DNA from: Chiridota heheva
Taxonomy: Eukaryota > Echinodermata > Holothuroidea > Apodida > Chiridotidae
Direction of reading: 5' to 3'
NCBI GenBank assembly: GCA_020152595.1
Contig: JAIGNY010003262.1
Location: 1 to 64,000, forward strand
Length of the DNA: 64,000 bases
Of this stretch, positions 62,977 to 64,000 are shown in pieces (positions within the stretch are counted from its first letter, which is position 1; every line of letters begins with the position of its first letter). Under the pieces are notes generated by a model. The model worked only from the letters and a program-made list of their open reading frames with translations, had not been told where the DNA came from and did not search any database. The translations under genes were made by a program, and so were the position numbers.

Positions 62977-63162
62977 GTAACTGCGCCAATGGGCATACTT
63001 GCAACTGTGAAAATAATGATAATGCTTGGCGTGAAGATGGTGGTTATCTGGAGGAGAAAGATTACCTCCCTGTCTCACAAATGGCGTTTGGTGACACTGG
63101 AGATTCTTCTGAGGAAGGCTACATTACATTAGGAGCACTGTACTGCAAGAATGATGAGTCAT
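62977..63162 (+). CDS. Exon 15: fibrinogen-like domain, C-terminal part
   Basis: This 186-nt phase 1-1 exon has acceptor CTGTTTACAG and donor GTAAGT. It encodes NCANGHTCNCENNDNAWRED, GGYLEEKDYLPVSQMAFGDT and GYITLGALYCKNDES. It has the C.CxxN...WR.D.G.L..KDYLPV.Q...GDT...... LG.L.C pattern closing the CNTNAP-type domain. It is the last exon seen. Its terminal 19 bases, TGCAAGAATGATGAGTCAT, are also part of the tandem repeat unit that fills the following intron. Confidence 0.92.
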
Positions 63163-63712
63163 GTAAGTTTGACCCTTAAATAATGTACAGTATGCAAGAA
63201 TAATCAGTCATGTAAGTTTGACCCATTAGTAATGTATGCAAGAATGATTTGTCATATAAGTTTGATCCATAAGTAATGTATGCAAGAATGATGAGTCATG
63301 TAAGTTTGATCCATTAGTAATGTATGGAAGAATGATGAGTCATGTAAGTTTGACCCATAAGTAATGTATGCAAGAATGATGAGTCATGTAAGTTTGACCC
63401 TTAAATAATGTACAGTATGCAAGAATGATCAGTCATGTAAGTTTGACCCATTAGTAATGTATGCAAGAATGATTTGTCATATAAGTTTGATCCATAAGTA
63501 ATGTGTGCAAGAATGATGAGTCATGTAAGTTTGATCCATAAGTAATGTATGCAAGAATGATTTGTCATGTAAGTTTTATCCATAAGTAATTTATGGAACA
63601 TTGATGAGTCATGTAAGTTTAACCCATTAGTAATGTGTGCAAGAATAATGAGTCATGTAAGTTTGACCCATTAGTAATGTACGCAAGAATGAGAGTCATG
63701 TAAGTTTGATCT
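63143..63712. repeat. 44-bp minisatellite built from the exon 15 / intron 15 junction
   Basis: The unit is GTAAGTTTGACCCATTAGTA, ATGTATGCAAGAATGATG, AGTCAT. Its second part equals the last 19 bases of exon 15 (TGCAAGAATGATGAGTCAT) and its first part is the real 5' splice site. Twelve intronic copies follow the true junction; ten keep CATGTAAGT and two have CATATAAGT. Confidence 0.95.
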
Positions 63713-64000
63713 AACACTAATTTTATTTGACGGTGATACCACCCTTTAAGCATGTTATTTGACGGTGATGCCGTGAAAGTGATTCCTTTTGGAAAGTGTG
63801 GAATGTTCTACATTTCTTTTTGCTTTTTAGTATTTGATAGCGAGAATATCAAACTTTAATAGCAGGTTGAGGTATATGATCATGAACGAATTGGTGTCAG
63901 AAACCATGTTTATATTTAACGTTTATTGTTGAGATGGAGTATTTATATGTGTATTTACTTTATGCATCATGGTTGATCACATGGAGATAGCTTACTAAGT
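63713..64000 (+). other. Right edge, intronic
   Basis: No exon is recognised. TATTTGACGGTGAT occurs twice about 40 bp apart near 63726 and 63760. The next exon of the gene must lie beyond the window. Confidence 0.5.

Overview
This is animal genomic DNA: large introns, GT-AG splice sites, abundant microsatellites and minisatellites, degraded non-LTR retrotransposons and foldback elements. The domain types and the look of the dispersed repeats suggest an invertebrate deuterostome, perhaps an echinoderm. That assignment is inference and species is not determinable by eye. No tRNA, rRNA, CRISPR or bacterial-type gene was seen.

One protein-coding gene, on the + strand, explains nearly all the coding signal. 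I can follow 15 exons from a probable signal-peptide exon (5736-5826) to 63162, and the gene continues past the right edge. The exons total 2,236 nt (about 745 codons). Every junction joins in a compatible phase, which is the strongest internal check on the model. The predicted product is secreted or extracellular: signal peptide, C-type lectin domain 1 (no canonical sugar-binding motif), a short 8-cysteine module, an unnamed conserved extracellular domain of about 185 residues, C-type lectin domain 2 (intact EPN and WND motifs), then a fibrinogen-like domain of the contactin-associated-protein (CNTNAP/CASPR) type. The domain order suggests a carbohydrate-recognising adhesion or immune receptor, but function is not shown by the sequence.

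Layout: 1-5700 is upstream DNA with a broken LINE reverse transcriptase, old dispersed repeats and a terminal-inverted-repeat element. From 5827 to 10213, intron 1 holds a 0.7-kb TA tract, a CRE-bearing hairpin and a foldback element. From 10214 to 13544 lie the lectin 1 and Cys-rich exons. From 13545 to 34277 lie the unnamed-domain exons, separated by introns filled with 40-, 19/20-, 40-, 31-, 31- and 38-bp arrays. From 34278 to 50713 lie the lectin 2 exons, with a 57-bp array and a 9.5-kb 53-bp array. From 50714 to 63162 lie the fibrinogen-like exons, with 27- and 61-bp arrays, a LINE tail and a 152-bp repeat family. From 63163 a 44-bp array has been built from the last exon's own 3' end and splice donor.

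About half of the window is tandem repeat, and most large introns carry their own private unit. Long open frames inside these arrays (for example 28872-30743) are by-products of stop-free units and are not genes.
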